Part shown: positions 32,895 to 41,990 of the stretch, in pieces | Position numbering within the stretch: position 1 is the first letter of the stretch | How the letters are laid out: each line of letters begins with the position of its first letter | Source: Accumulibacter sp964420975 | Lineage (GTDB): Bacteria; Pseudomonadota; Gammaproteobacteria; Burkholderiales; Rhodocyclaceae | Assembly (NCBI GenBank): GCA_964420975.1 | Contig: CAYQVH010000001.1 | Location: 1 to 64,000 of the forward strand | DNA: 64,000 nucleotides | Direction of reading: 5' to 3' | Program-made: the position numbers and the translations under genes | The notes under the pieces: generated by a model | Databases searched by the model: none | The model's input: only the letters and a program-made list of their open reading frames with translations | What the model was told of the DNA's origin: nothing

Positions 32895-34604
32895 GTGAAC
32901 GCACTGCACCGGCTCGGTCACGCTTTGCGCCAACGACCACGCTGGCTGCTGGTCGCGCTCCTCGCCTGGCTTCACCTGGCGCTGGTAACCCCTCCGGAAA
33001 GTAGCTTCAGCGTCCTCTGCTGGCTGGTCGACGTGGGGCTGTTCATTCTCTGGCAGCCGTTTGACGACGCGGAACGCAAGCTCGACCTCGGCGGCCTGGG
33101 GACGATTGCGCTGATTCTGGCGGTCGGCGTCTTGTCGTATGGCGCGTGGCTGCTGCTCGCCTGGGTGGTGCTGCTCGCCGCGCTCGTCGGCGGACGCGTG
33201 ATGTTTATCGATCATCGACCCACCCGCCTCTTCCACTTGATCGCTTTTGCCTATCTGCTGGTCGCTCTGCTGGTCTGGCTGGTTCCTCAGGTCGTCGCGC
33301 CAGCGGCTCCGCTCGGACCGTCGCTGAACCAGGAGTTTGTCTGGGGGATGCCGGCCTTTCTGATCGTCATGAGCGTGCTGCCGACTTCGACCCAGAGCGA
33401 CCGGCCAAGCAGTGCAATGGTCGATCTCTTCTACAGTCTGTTGATTTTTCTTCTCATCACCGTGCTCGTTCTCGGCAGCCTGACGTTCATGCTGTTACGG
33501 CAGTTCGCCTACCTGGAGGCAGTGCTCCATACGCTGTTGTTGATCTCCGCCTTACTTCTGCTGATTGGCTGGCTGTGGAACACCCGCCCTGGGACGACCG
33601 GCATCGACGTCTTCTTCTCGCGTTATTTGTTGACCATCGGTCTGCCATTTGAAAAGTGGTTGCATCGGCTGACGACCTTGGCCGCCGGCAACAGCAGCCC
33701 GGAACGCTTTCTTTCGCAAGCGCTCTCGGAAATGCTCGATCTGCCATGGGTGGATGGCGGCGCCTGGAATGTCGGCGGGCATAGCGGTTCGTTTGGAAAG
33801 GCGTCACGTTTTCGCCACGATTTCACTGTTCAGGACCTGCAGCTCAGCTTGCACACACGCCACAAGTTGAGTCCGGCGCTGGTTTGGCACTTCCACCTTC
33901 TGGCACAGCTCGCGAACGAGCACTACATCGCCAAACGGCGCGCCAGCGAGCTGCAGCAAGTCAGCTATCTGAGGGCCATCCACGAAACCGGCGCCCGCCT
34001 GACGCACGATGTGAAGAATCTGCTGCAGTCGTTGAACAACCTCTGTTACCTCGCGCAAACGCTCGGCAGCAGCGCCGACCATCGCCTCGAGCAGTTGCTG
34101 CAGCGCCAGCTACCACAAATCACCCAGCGCCTGCAGCAGACGCTAAGCAAGCTCCAGCAGCCGCAGTCGGAGGGTGGCGGCACGCTGCCAGCCGAGATCT
34201 GGTGGCGGCTGCAACAGCAGCGTTGCAACGATTCGGCGGTCGTCTTTTCCAGCCACGCCTTGCATCCGGAAGCCCTGGTACCGACTACGCTGTTCGACAG
34301 CGTTACCGATAACCTGCTGCAGAACGCGCTCGCCAAACGACACGCAAATTCCGATCTGCAAGTGACGGTCACGCTGTCGGCTGACGCGTCGTCACTTGCC
34401 GTATGCGACAACGGCAGCGCCCTCCGCGCCGACGTCCTCGACAATCTGTTCCGAGCGCCGGTGGCTTCCGAGAACGGCCTCGGGGTCGGATTGTTTCACG
34501 CCTCCAGGCAGGCCGCAGCTTGCGGTTACGCCTTGCGTCTGGCGTGCAACGTTCCCGGCCGCGTCTGTTTCGAGTTGTTACGAGTCGCCGACGCAGCCAC
34601 CTAA
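32895..34604 (+). CDS. Membrane-bound sensor histidine kinase
   Basis: With GTG 32895 as start the protein has 569 residues. About seven to eight N-terminal membrane segments (to about residue 240) are followed by a cytoplasmic region, a phospho-acceptor helix THDVKNLLQSLNNL with His371, an N-box SVTDNLLQNALAK, DNGSAL and GLGVGLF of the HATPase domain. The catalytic part is short and lacks a receiver. A longer reading frame from ATG 32766 would run through the pilin promoter region and is less likely. It is divergent from the pilin and overlaps the cyclase tail to tail by 4 nt. It is a candidate partner of the sigma-54 response regulator. Confidence 0.83.
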   Translation: MNALHRLGHALRQRPRWLLVALLAWLHLALVTPPESSFSVLCWLVDVGLFILWQPFDDAERKLDLGGLGTIALILAVGVLSYGAWLLLAWVVLLAALVGGRVMFIDHRPTRLFHLIAFAYLLVALLVWLVPQVVAPAAPLGPSLNQEFVWGMPAFLIVMSVLPTSTQSDRPSSAMVDLFYSLLIFLLITVLVLGSLTFMLLRQFAYLEAVLHTLLLISALLLLIGWLWNTRPGTTGIDVFFSRYLLTIGLPFEKWLHRLTTLAAGNSSPERFLSQALSEMLDLPWVDGGAWNVGGHSGSFGKASRFRHDFTVQDLQLSLHTRHKLSPALVWHFHLLAQLANEHYIAKRRASELQQVSYLRAIHETGARLTHDVKNLLQSLNNLCYLAQTLGSSADHRLEQLLQRQLPQITQRLQQTLSKLQQPQSEGGGTLPAEIWWRLQQQRCNDSAVVFSSHALHPEALVPTTLFDSVTDNLLQNALAKRHANSDLQVTVTLSADASSLAVCDNGSALRADVLDNLFRAPVASENGLGVGLFHASRQAAACGYALRLACNVPGRVCFELLRVADAAT

Positions 34605-35977
34605 ACCGTGAGGCGATCGCTTGTGCGTCTACCGATCAGGCGATGAACGACCATCTCCCCCTTGCCTTTCAAGTGCAGCACCTGGGGTTCCTGAAAGGCG
34701 AACTGCTGACGTAGACGCTGGTAGCTTCGCTCGTCGACCTGGACCACGCCCGGTGTACCTTCGCTTGTCACTCGACTGGCAATGTTGACCGTGTCGCCCC
34801 ACAGGTCGTAAATGAATTTCTTCTTGCCAACGACACCGGCGACCACTGGCCCGGTACCGATACCGACGCGCAGATCGAGGCGCATCTCGTTGATGCTGAA
34901 ATCGTCGTGCAGCAATCGGCACATTTCGAGCGCCATATCGGCGAGCGCCGCCGTCGGCTCGGCGAGAGCATCGTCAAGCCCGGCAGCGACCATGTAGGCA
35001 TCACCGATCGTCTTGATCTTCTCCAGACCATACTTCTCCGCCAGCTCGTCGAAAGACGAGAAAATCTTGTTCAGCATCGCAAACACTTGCTGCGGCGACA
35101 GCCCTTCGGCCACCCGCGTGAAGTTCACGATATCGGCGAACATGACCGAGACTTCGGAAAACCCGTCGGCAATCGTCTGATTGCTTTGCTTTAGCCGTTC
35201 GGCGACCGGACCGGGGAGAATGTTGAGCAACAGCCGTTCGGAACGTTCCTGCTCGATCTGCAACAAGCGGTGTGCTTCCTGCAGCCGCAGTTGCGCCTTA
35301 TGTTTCTCGTCGTCGGCGTAGCGCAGCAGCAGATAGACAATCGTCGACACGGCCGTGAAGTTGAGCGCGAAGAAAACGGCGGCCGTCTGCGCCGACACCT
35401 GCTCCCTCGGCGCCAGCAGCGAATCGCCGATAGCGTAGTCGAAGACACCAGAAAGCATCGTCAGGAAGACATAGGCAAAAAACCAGGCAGCAGACTCGCG
35501 TGGCCCAATAAACAGAATCGCACCAACCGGCGCCAGCAAAGCCCAGATGCTGATGCCGCTGGCCGTCATGAAGCTGCCGATACTCCACTGGGCGACAAAC
35601 GGCGAAAACAGGAAGAGAGCCAGCTGAACGACGCGAAAGACATGGAAATTGAGCGTCTTCAGATAGACCAGCAGATTGCCCACCAGCAGCAACTGTACGG
35701 CAAAGGGCAGATTGGACGAAAAGCGGGGTCCGAGTTGCCAGTAGATCAGCAACCAGAGCATCGAAGCGAGGCTGATCAGGCCGGTGGCAAAGAAGAGCAG
35801 CGACTTTTGCAGCCGCAGCTCGTCCGAGTCGCCAGGCAGGATGCCGGCACTGCGTAGCCGTTCGAGATACGGGGGATCGCGCTTGATCGGGAGGTGGCGG
35901 TCGGTCGAAGTGGCGCTGACGGACAAATGGTCAACCTCCCGAAGGGTATGAAAGCCGCCGTCACCCACCGTCTTCAA
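34601..35977 (-). CDS. Class III adenylate cyclase with N-terminal membrane domain
   Basis: This protein of up to 458 residues has about six membrane segments (about 58-220), a coiled linker (225-255) and a C-terminal class III cyclase domain. Metal-binding aspartates are in FADIVNFT (Asp282) and GDAYM (Asp326). The adenine-specifying lysine is in EKIKTIGD (Lys322) with Asp391 in YDLWGDTVN, and Asn398/Arg402 in NIASR complete the transition-state site. It should make cAMP as a homodimer. The start is uncertain: the frame opens with TTG at 35977, and no ATG occurs before the first membrane segment. A possible cAMP hydrolase gene lies at 28578-29348. Confidence 0.88.
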   Translation of the reverse strand: MKTVGDGGFHTLREVDHLSVSATSTDRHLPIKRDPPYLERLRSAGILPGDSDELRLQKSLLFFATGLISLASMLWLLIYWQLGPRFSSNLPFAVQLLLVGNLLVYLKTLNFHVFRVVQLALFLFSPFVAQWSIGSFMTASGISIWALLAPVGAILFIGPRESAAWFFAYVFLTMLSGVFDYAIGDSLLAPREQVSAQTAAVFFALNFTAVSTIVYLLLRYADDEKHKAQLRLQEAHRLLQIEQERSERLLLNILPGPVAERLKQSNQTIADGFSEVSVMFADIVNFTRVAEGLSPQQVFAMLNKIFSSFDELAEKYGLEKIKTIGDAYMVAAGLDDALAEPTAALADMALEMCRLLHDDFSINEMRLDLRVGIGTGPVVAGVVGKKKFIYDLWGDTVNIASRVTSEGTPGVVQVDERSYQRLRQQFAFQEPQVLHLKGKGEMVVHRLIGRRTSDRLTV

Positions 35978-36105
35978 GGTCGGACACGACGAAGCGACGA
36001 CGCCTGCGGCTCCGATCCAGGTGACGGCGTATTGAAACGTAAAGCCAACAGGTGGTCAACGCTCACCGCCCGCCAGCGTTGGGTGGCTGGGCTCAGCCCT
36101 GCCCG

Positions 36106-36864
36106 TCAGGGTAGTCTGAGGGCGCTGACCATTCGGCTGAAGAGAACTCCCGGTGGCAGCCAGATCATCTCATCGTCAAACGTCTCGCTCGGGATCCGGC
36201 TGACAAAGTTGTTGTTGGCGGTGTTGGTTCCAGCGCTCGTCAGCTGATTGTCGAGTTCGTCGACGTCGGCACCCAGCGGCCGCTGGACGCCTTGCGGGGT
36301 ATAAGCGCCGTTGCCGTTGCGTCCGTGCGAGACGACGATAGCCGGTACGGAGGTCGCGATCACCGTGCCACCCAGCGCGAGAACATCGAGATTGCCGGTC
36401 GCACCGAGCCCAAACGAGACGCTCGGCGACGTACACGGGGTACCCGAGGCGACGAAGGTCGGCGGGGGTACGCACTGCGCGAAAATCGGCGTCACCCGGT
36501 ACGTCAGGCGGCGCCCCCAGGCGTCGGTTTCGCTGACCCCGAGCGTCGCCCAAGGAACGACTCCGGCAGGACGCGGGCACTGACCGGTGGCATCCAGAGC
36601 GGCCTCGATACCCGCCGTCGGCGTACCGCTGACCACGGTCGCCGAAGCCGGACAGGGCAGCCGGCCATTGACCACCGCGTAGCCGAGCAGGGCCTCGCGT
36701 ATCTCGGCGAGCAGTTTCCGCGTTTCGCTGACGTTGCGTAGCTCGACCTGGGTCGACAGGGGCACCAGCATACTGCCGATGACGAGCGCGATGATCACCA
36801 GTACCAGCGCCAGCTCGGTCAGCGTGAACCCGGCTGCCGGCCGCCGGCAACTTAGCTGAGGCAT
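36106..36864 (-). CDS. Prepilin-like minor pilin (MshO/GspG-type N-terminus)
   Basis: This 252-residue prepilin has a class III leader with cleavage in AAGFTLTELALVLVIIALVIGS, retaining Gly-1 and Glu5. The remainder is a globular domain with LPCPASATV and a cysteine-containing central block, resembling minor pilins that tip a type IV pilus. ATG 36864 overlaps the end of the upstream gene by 13 nt. It is the last recognisable gene of the long minus-strand pilus operon; 128 bp without visible features separate it from the cyclase. Confidence 0.85.
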   Translation of the reverse strand: MPQLSCRRPAAGFTLTELALVLVIIALVIGSMLVPLSTQVELRNVSETRKLLAEIREALLGYAVVNGRLPCPASATVVSGTPTAGIEAALDATGQCPRPAGVVPWATLGVSETDAWGRRLTYRVTPIFAQCVPPPTFVASGTPCTSPSVSFGLGATGNLDVLALGGTVIATSVPAIVVSHGRNGNGAYTPQGVQRPLGADVDELDNQLTSAGTNTANNNFVSRIPSETFDDEMIWLPPGVLFSRMVSALRLP

Positions 36865-38147
36865 CGGACGACGTCGGCGCTCGGCGATCGCCAATTGAAA
36901 ACGGAAACGCCGGCAAAGCTGGCACTGGCCGCCACCGGAACGGCAAAAGCCGTGGCGTTGCTGCCCTCCAGATAATTGGCCGGGTTGTCTCGATCGATTA
37001 CCGTCGCACGAGCCTGGGTTGCCGTCTTGCGCCCCGCAAAGATCAAGACCCGACTACAAACGGCCGCCGATGCGCTGCCATCGATCGTGATCGACGCCGG
37101 CGTCGACAACTGCGTGAGGAGGAGCATTTCCTTCCAGTTCCTGCAAAACGTTTGAAACGAGTCTCCGGCGACCGCGACGCAGCCTACCGTGTTACATCGG
37201 CAGTCGACGTTCGCCGTCCCTTTGCCGCCACTGAGTACCACCGTCTTCAAGTGCGACTGGAAATTGAGGTCATCGAGCAGTCTTCCCGTCGGGTCGTCGG
37301 TCAAAGGGGCCAGGACACCAATCGCCGCCGCAAAATCGCGGCGTCTGATCAAGGGATCAAAGATCGCTTCGACCGTGATCAGGTGAAACTGGTCGTTATA
37401 GTGCAGGGAACCATCAACCATGACGAACTTCTTGTTGTTGGCGTTCGGCGCAAGTCGGCTATTGATGCTGCCGGCAAAGTAATTGACCTCGCCGACAATC
37501 GCATGGGCGACGTTGAAGGGATCGAGATACTGTCGCGCATCGTAGTTGCCGCCGCATTCGCGGTACGTCGCCGACGCCAGCGCGCGGTTCTGACCGTCGA
37601 TTCCCGGCCCAGGGGCGATCAACAAGGCGGCGAGATTTCTCGCCACCCAGCCCGCGTTGGCGTTGATGACGTCGATCTGCCCGAGGGTGTCCCAGTTGAA
37701 CACATCGGTCTTGAGCACGTCGGTGTCGTTCTTGAAGCGCCCGGAAACCACGTACCACAGACACTCGCCGTAGCGCTCGCGATGCGCCGTCGTTGCCAGC
37801 GTTCGCCAGGGGAACTTGCCGATCACCGTCAAGTCCTTAGCGTCGCCGGCGAAGGTACCGGAAGCGCTGCCCTCGATGAATGAGGGCGAAACCCCGCCAA
37901 GGTCTGGCAGACGCAGGAAGCCGGCATCACTGACCGGCAGACGGGCAACCGCATCGCCGACCAATTCCTGCGCTGCCTCGGCGAGTGCCGCTGCCGTCAG
38001 TTGCTTGCGCTGAACGCCAGGCCGTGTGACTCCCAGCTGAGCGAGGAAAACCGACAGCCCCAGCAGAGCGAGCAGGACAAGCAGAAACAGGAGCGCGAAC
38101 CCGTGCTGGCGTTGACGGATAGCCCACCACTGCTCGGCCACGGTCAT
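36852..38147 (-). CDS. PilX/GspK-like pilus assembly protein
   Basis: This 431-residue protein has an N-terminal segment HGFALLFLLVLLALLGLSVFLAQ, typical of PilX/MshP/GspK-type minor pilin-like proteins with one membrane helix. A large periplasmic domain with several cysteine pairs (VDCRCNTVGCVAV) follows. No family domain beyond the N-terminus is certain. ATG 38147 is preceded by the mshK-like stop 4 nt away. Its size suggests a minor pilin carrying an adhesin-like domain, but this is inference. Confidence 0.75.
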   Translation of the reverse strand: MTVAEQWWAIRQRQHGFALLFLLVLLALLGLSVFLAQLGVTRPGVQRKQLTAAALAEAAQELVGDAVARLPVSDAGFLRLPDLGGVSPSFIEGSASGTFAGDAKDLTVIGKFPWRTLATTAHRERYGECLWYVVSGRFKNDTDVLKTDVFNWDTLGQIDVINANAGWVARNLAALLIAPGPGIDGQNRALASATYRECGGNYDARQYLDPFNVAHAIVGEVNYFAGSINSRLAPNANNKKFVMVDGSLHYNDQFHLITVEAIFDPLIRRRDFAAAIGVLAPLTDDPTGRLLDDLNFQSHLKTVVLSGGKGTANVDCRCNTVGCVAVAGDSFQTFCRNWKEMLLLTQLSTPASITIDGSASAAVCSRVLIFAGRKTATQARATVIDRDNPANYLEGSNATAFAVPVAASASFAGVSVFNWRSPSADVVRCLS

Positions 38148-38151
38148 CGCG

Positions 38152-38610
38152 CTAGCGAAGCGACCGAGACGTGCTCTTGACCACGACTTGCCCGCCGTGC
38201 AGCAAGTCGCTGGTCTCGCCGCTGCCACTATTGACCGTTTCGCCGACGCGCGCCCGCGCAGTCGGCGCATCGTTCGCCTCGACCCAAACCTTGCCCGGAT
38301 CACCACGCCGCGGGGTGATGCTCAAACCGGTCGCTACTTCGTCTTCATGCTGCGGGCTGCCGTTGACCCACGCCGTCCTCCGGCCGCTGCTGCGAACGAC
38401 GACGCCGTCGATCGTCAGCAGCGGCTCGCGCACCGTCTGTTGTCGATCCGGAGCATTCAGCTGACGTTGCCGATCGAGCTGATGACGACGTTCAGGAGTA
38501 AAAAACAGGCGCCCGAGCGTCTCTTCAGCCATCGACGGCGACCCCATCCACAGCGTCAATACGCAGATGCCGACGCGACAACAGCGAGCTCCCGGCGAGT
38601 TATCGATCAT
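38152..38610 (-). CDS. MshK-like periplasmic pilus accessory protein
   Basis: This 152-residue protein has an N-terminal hydrophobic signal and the motif TLGRLFFTPERRHQLD, seen in small proteins of MSHA/type IV pilus loci. A short beta-rich region, DGVVVRSSGRRTAWVNG, resembles a pilus assembly/GspC-like domain. ATG 38610 was chosen because AGGAG lies 8 nt upstream; GTG 38616 is an alternative. It lies between the pilO/mshJ-like gene and the PilX-like gene, in the place MshK usually holds. Confidence 0.7.
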   Translation of the reverse strand: MIDNSPGARCCRVGICVLTLWMGSPSMAEETLGRLFFTPERRHQLDRQRQLNAPDRQQTVREPLLTIDGVVVRSSGRRTAWVNGSPQHEDEVATGLSITPRRGDPGKVWVEANDAPTARARVGETVNSGSGETSDLLHGGQVVVKSTSRSLR

Positions 38611-38646
38611 CCACACGACTCCTGCGGCGAGTGTCCGCCGCCAAGG

Positions 38647-39249
38647 CTACTTCCGGCGCACGTCGTTCGCCGTCAACCAATCGATCTCGCACTCTGCCGT
38701 CAAGTGGGCGCGTCGGCCAGCGCGCTCGTCGACAGTCGCCGGCAGGCGAGCAAGATCGCAACGCCTGACGCTGATCAGCGCAGGGGCCCGGCTGCGCAGG
38801 TCTGCCAGTAGTCGCATCAAGTCCTCTTCGTGCAACAGCCTGAGTTCCAGCCTCATTCTACTGGCGTAGAAGGCATAATCGGTCACCGCTTTGGCGTCGA
38901 GCAAGCGTTGCGGCGCAATCTCGTACTGCAACTCGGGTAAGCGGCGATGATCGCGGATCTCCTTGAGCAGCTCCACCCACTCCAGTCGTTGCTCCGGACC
39001 GACCACTCCCCGTTCCTGCAAATTGGCGAAGACGGCCGATTTATGCTTGATCTCGATCTCCTCATGACGCACCTGTTTCAACTTGGCGTCCGACTCCTGA
39101 CGTTGGGCGAGGACGAGATCTCTGGCGAGCCTCGCCTTTACCTCGATCTGGTAGGAGAGATAGCAGGCGGCAGCGCCAAGGGCCAGCATCAGCGTCGCCA
39201 GCCAGAGCCCGGACTGAAGCTTGGTCAAGTCTCGACGCGTGAACTTCAT
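38647..39249 (-). CDS. PilO/MshJ-like inner-membrane pilus protein
   Basis: This 200-residue bitopic protein has one N-terminal membrane helix (about residues 17-36), then a coiled coil (about 38-75) and an alpha-beta domain ending in a strand-rich region. Size, topology and position directly after a PilMN-like gene (4-nt overlap) fit PilO/MshJ, which dimerises with PilN to link the inner-membrane platform to the secretin. No catalytic motif is expected. Sequence similarity is weak, so the call relies mainly on topology and context. Confidence 0.7.
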   Translation of the reverse strand: MKFTRRDLTKLQSGLWLATLMLALGAAACYLSYQIEVKARLARDLVLAQRQESDAKLKQVRHEEIEIKHKSAVFANLQERGVVGPEQRLEWVELLKEIRDHRRLPELQYEIAPQRLLDAKAVTDYAFYASRMRLELRLLHEEDLMRLLADLRSRAPALISVRRCDLARLPATVDERAGRRAHLTAECEIDWLTANDVRRK

Positions 39250-40778
39250 GCGCCGACGGCCCTGCGAAGTTGCAGTTTGAAGGGACGCGGGCGGCTCTCG
39301 TGCAGTTCGGCGTCGTCGCCTTTCAACGATTTTCCCGACTCGACGTCGAACGGTTGCTGCAGGATCTCGACCTCCAGTGCGGGATTACGCCGGAGCAAGT
39401 CGACGAACTGGTTGAGCGCCGCAAGCACCTGCCGCGGATTGTCCTCAGGACCGAGGCGCAGCGTACCGCGCAGAATCGCCGTCTCCTTGTCGACACTGCG
39501 TCCAGATCCGCCGGCGGGGTTCGCCGGCGACGACGAGTCCAGGGCGACTCCCTTCCACTCGATGCCTTCGAGATTGACTGCGGCCACCCGGTCGAGCGCC
39601 CGGCTGACTTCGCGGAAGAGGAAATCGGGCGACGCGCGGCTACGTTCGAGCTCGCCGTAACGGTTGATCAAGGCACGCAAGCCGTCGTTACTGGTGGGGA
39701 TCGGCGGAAACGTGCCGACGATCTTGTCGTAACGCTGCCGTGCCAGAGCGGTTTCCGTACGCAGGAGGTCCGCTTCGCCATTCAAGCGATACGCCTCCAT
39801 CAGTTGCCGGCCGGCAAGCAGCAGGCAGGCAAAGAGGCCGATCGCGCCAACGCCACTCACCAAGGTGCGGATAAGAGCCAAATGGTAGTCGTGCCGTTGC
39901 TCGGCGTCGGCAAACTGCGCCTTCGGTGGACTGGCGTCAAGCAGGCCAAGAAACAACGACTCGCTGCGCAGGTCTTGGGGTGGCGGCTGGAGTCCCAGAC
40001 GTTGTGCGCTTTCCTCCAGGTCAAGCATGGCAAACGACAGCGTTTCCGTTCCCTGGCAGAGACTCTCCAGCGTCTGGCGCGCGCTGGCGTGGGCCAGAAG
40101 ATAGGCGGTGATCGGCTGCCGACGATCGAGGACACGCTGACTGACGAGGTATTGCTGCAGCTTGAGCGCTTCGCTGGAAAACGCCTGCGCGACGCCGACG
40201 AGGCTGCTTTGATGCAGTGGCGTCAGACGACTGAACTGCAGCTTGCCGTGCGCGAGATAGGTCTGCCGTACGCTCTGATCCTGGAACGTGAGCAACAAGC
40301 AGTGCTCGTCGGCGATCGCCAGCCTTTTCAGGAACAGCGGCGCCAGCAGCGGCAGCGAATAAAGGCCGGCAAGCGCGGCTTCGGCGGTAGCCATCGCCGC
40401 CAGCCAGGGAGCAAAGAAACTCGGGTTGGTGAGGGCAGCGAGCAATATCCGCTCGTCCTTGCGGCGTGACTTCTCATAACCCAGCGACAATGCGGTGGTC
40501 AACTGGGCGTTGAAAAACAGTTGGCCAAGCTTGCGCGTGATGATCGCCGATCGGTCGGCCCCGCGCAGGAAGGGAATCGTCTCGACCTGGAAAGCCTCGT
40601 CTCCGACGTTGGCAAGCAAGGTAAAGACCGCACGCCGCTGTCCAGCCAGGTAGCTGGCGAACTCCGCGAGGCCTGCCTCGGTCTGGGCGAATGACGCCTC
40701 TTCACTGAGGATGCCGCGTTGCCGGCGATACGCCGTCATCTGCTGCGCGCTGAGGTAGAGAAGGCGACGGCGACGCAC
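39246..40778 (-). CDS. PilM-PilN/MshI-like assembly platform protein
   Basis: This 510-residue protein has a large cytoplasmic N-terminal part (about 1-300) that could adopt a PilM actin-like fold. One membrane helix (about 302-325, IRTLVSGVGAIGLFACLLLAG) and a C-terminal periplasmic domain of PilN type (about 330-510) follow. Fusion of PilM and PilN functions occurs in MSHA systems as MshI. The start is GTG at 40778, 4 nt after the stop of the PilC-like gene. It would join the cytoplasmic ATPase to the PilO-like protein. Assignment rests on topology and gene order. Confidence 0.68.
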   Translation of the reverse strand: MRRRRLLYLSAQQMTAYRRQRGILSEEASFAQTEAGLAEFASYLAGQRRAVFTLLANVGDEAFQVETIPFLRGADRSAIITRKLGQLFFNAQLTTALSLGYEKSRRKDERILLAALTNPSFFAPWLAAMATAEAALAGLYSLPLLAPLFLKRLAIADEHCLLLTFQDQSVRQTYLAHGKLQFSRLTPLHQSSLVGVAQAFSSEALKLQQYLVSQRVLDRRQPITAYLLAHASARQTLESLCQGTETLSFAMLDLEESAQRLGLQPPPQDLRSESLFLGLLDASPPKAQFADAEQRHDYHLALIRTLVSGVGAIGLFACLLLAGRQLMEAYRLNGEADLLRTETALARQRYDKIVGTFPPIPTSNDGLRALINRYGELERSRASPDFLFREVSRALDRVAAVNLEGIEWKGVALDSSSPANPAGGSGRSVDKETAILRGTLRLGPEDNPRQVLAALNQFVDLLRRNPALEVEILQQPFDVESGKSLKGDDAELHESRPRPFKLQLRRAVGA

Positions 40779-40782
40779 CTGA

Positions 40783-41985
40783 CTACGGCCTAATCTTGCT
40801 GATCACGTCGTAGACCGGGCCGAGAACAGACAGCATGATCCAGCCCAACAACCCCCCCATGACCATGGTCAGAATCGGTTCGATCAACTGCTGCACCCTT
40901 TGTACCGATTCGCGGACATCGCGCGTATAGAAGTAAGCGACATTGAGCAGGGCTTCGTCGAGCATGCCGGTGGTTTCGCCAACGCGCAACATGCGGATGA
41001 CCATCGGGGGAAAGAAGCCGGTCGTCTGGAACGCCGCAGTGACGTTGTGTCCCTCGCCGATCGACTGCTCAACCCGTTCGAGCCCCCGCCGAATGACCAG
41101 GTTGCCGACAACCCCTTGCGTCGTTCGAATCGACTCGACGATCGGAATCCCCGAGGCATAGAGCAGAGCAAACGTGTTGGCAAAACGCGCCAGCACCACC
41201 TTGCGCAGGATCGCGCCGAGCAGCGGAAGTCTGAGCTTGACGGCGTCGAAGCGCTGTCGGGCGAGTGGATTCTGAGACAGCACCAGACGCACAGCGACCG
41301 CGAGGGCGACCGGGACAACGAACAACAAAAACCACCAGTGGACGACGAGATCGGACACCAGAAAGAGTATTTGTGTCGACACCGGCAGCGTTTGCCCCAT
41401 GTTGGTAACGAAGAGCTTGAGTTGCGGCACCATGTATACCATCAGGAAGAAGGTTGCCGCGGCGACGATCGAGCCAACGAAGATCGGATAGGCAACCATC
41501 TTTCTCGTTTGCGAAGCCAGTTCGTCTTCCCATTTCAGCGACTCGTTGAGGCTGTTCAAGACTTCAGGCAAGCGACCGCTCGCCTCCCCGGCACGAATCA
41601 GGCTGACAAAAACGCTGTCGAAAACGCGTCGATGCCCGGCCATCGCCTGAGAAAGCGTCTGACCGCCCTCGATCCCCTCGATCAAGCTGGCGACGACTTC
41701 ACGAAAGCGCGGATGTTCAAGGCTGTCGCGCAAGTCGGTCAGGGCGTCGATGATCGGCACCCCGGCACGTGCCAACTGCCGCAGGTGAAAGCAAAAATGG
41801 ATCAGCTCACGACGTGGAACGCGACTACCAGGAAACGGTCCCTTGCTTGCCAGTGGCTCTCCGTTGACCAGGTCGAGTTCCATGCGCCGCAAGCGCAACT
41901 CGAGATCCACCAGGTTGAGCGCATCGATCCGGCCAAGCACGATGCGGCCGTCCGGATTGACCGCCTTATAGGTATAAAGCGCCAC
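40783..41985 (-). CDS. PilC/GspF/MshG-type inner-membrane platform protein
   Basis: This 400-residue protein of the GspF family has the start YTYKAVNPDGRIVLG and two repeats of the T2SSF domain, each with the FHLRQLARAGVPI / FALLYASGIPIVESI pattern followed by GRLPEVL and GMLDEALLNVA. Three membrane helices are visible. It forms the inner-membrane core on which the ATPase acts. The start is GTG and the gene sits 5 nt after the MshE-like stop. Confidence 0.92.
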   Translation of the reverse strand: MALYTYKAVNPDGRIVLGRIDALNLVDLELRLRRMELDLVNGEPLASKGPFPGSRVPRRELIHFCFHLRQLARAGVPIIDALTDLRDSLEHPRFREVVASLIEGIEGGQTLSQAMAGHRRVFDSVFVSLIRAGEASGRLPEVLNSLNESLKWEDELASQTRKMVAYPIFVGSIVAAATFFLMVYMVPQLKLFVTNMGQTLPVSTQILFLVSDLVVHWWFLLFVVPVALAVAVRLVLSQNPLARQRFDAVKLRLPLLGAILRKVVLARFANTFALLYASGIPIVESIRTTQGVVGNLVIRRGLERVEQSIGEGHNVTAAFQTTGFFPPMVIRMLRVGETTGMLDEALLNVAYFYTRDVRESVQRVQQLIEPILTMVMGGLLGWIMLSVLGPVYDVISKIRP

Positions 41986-41990
41986 CGTGA

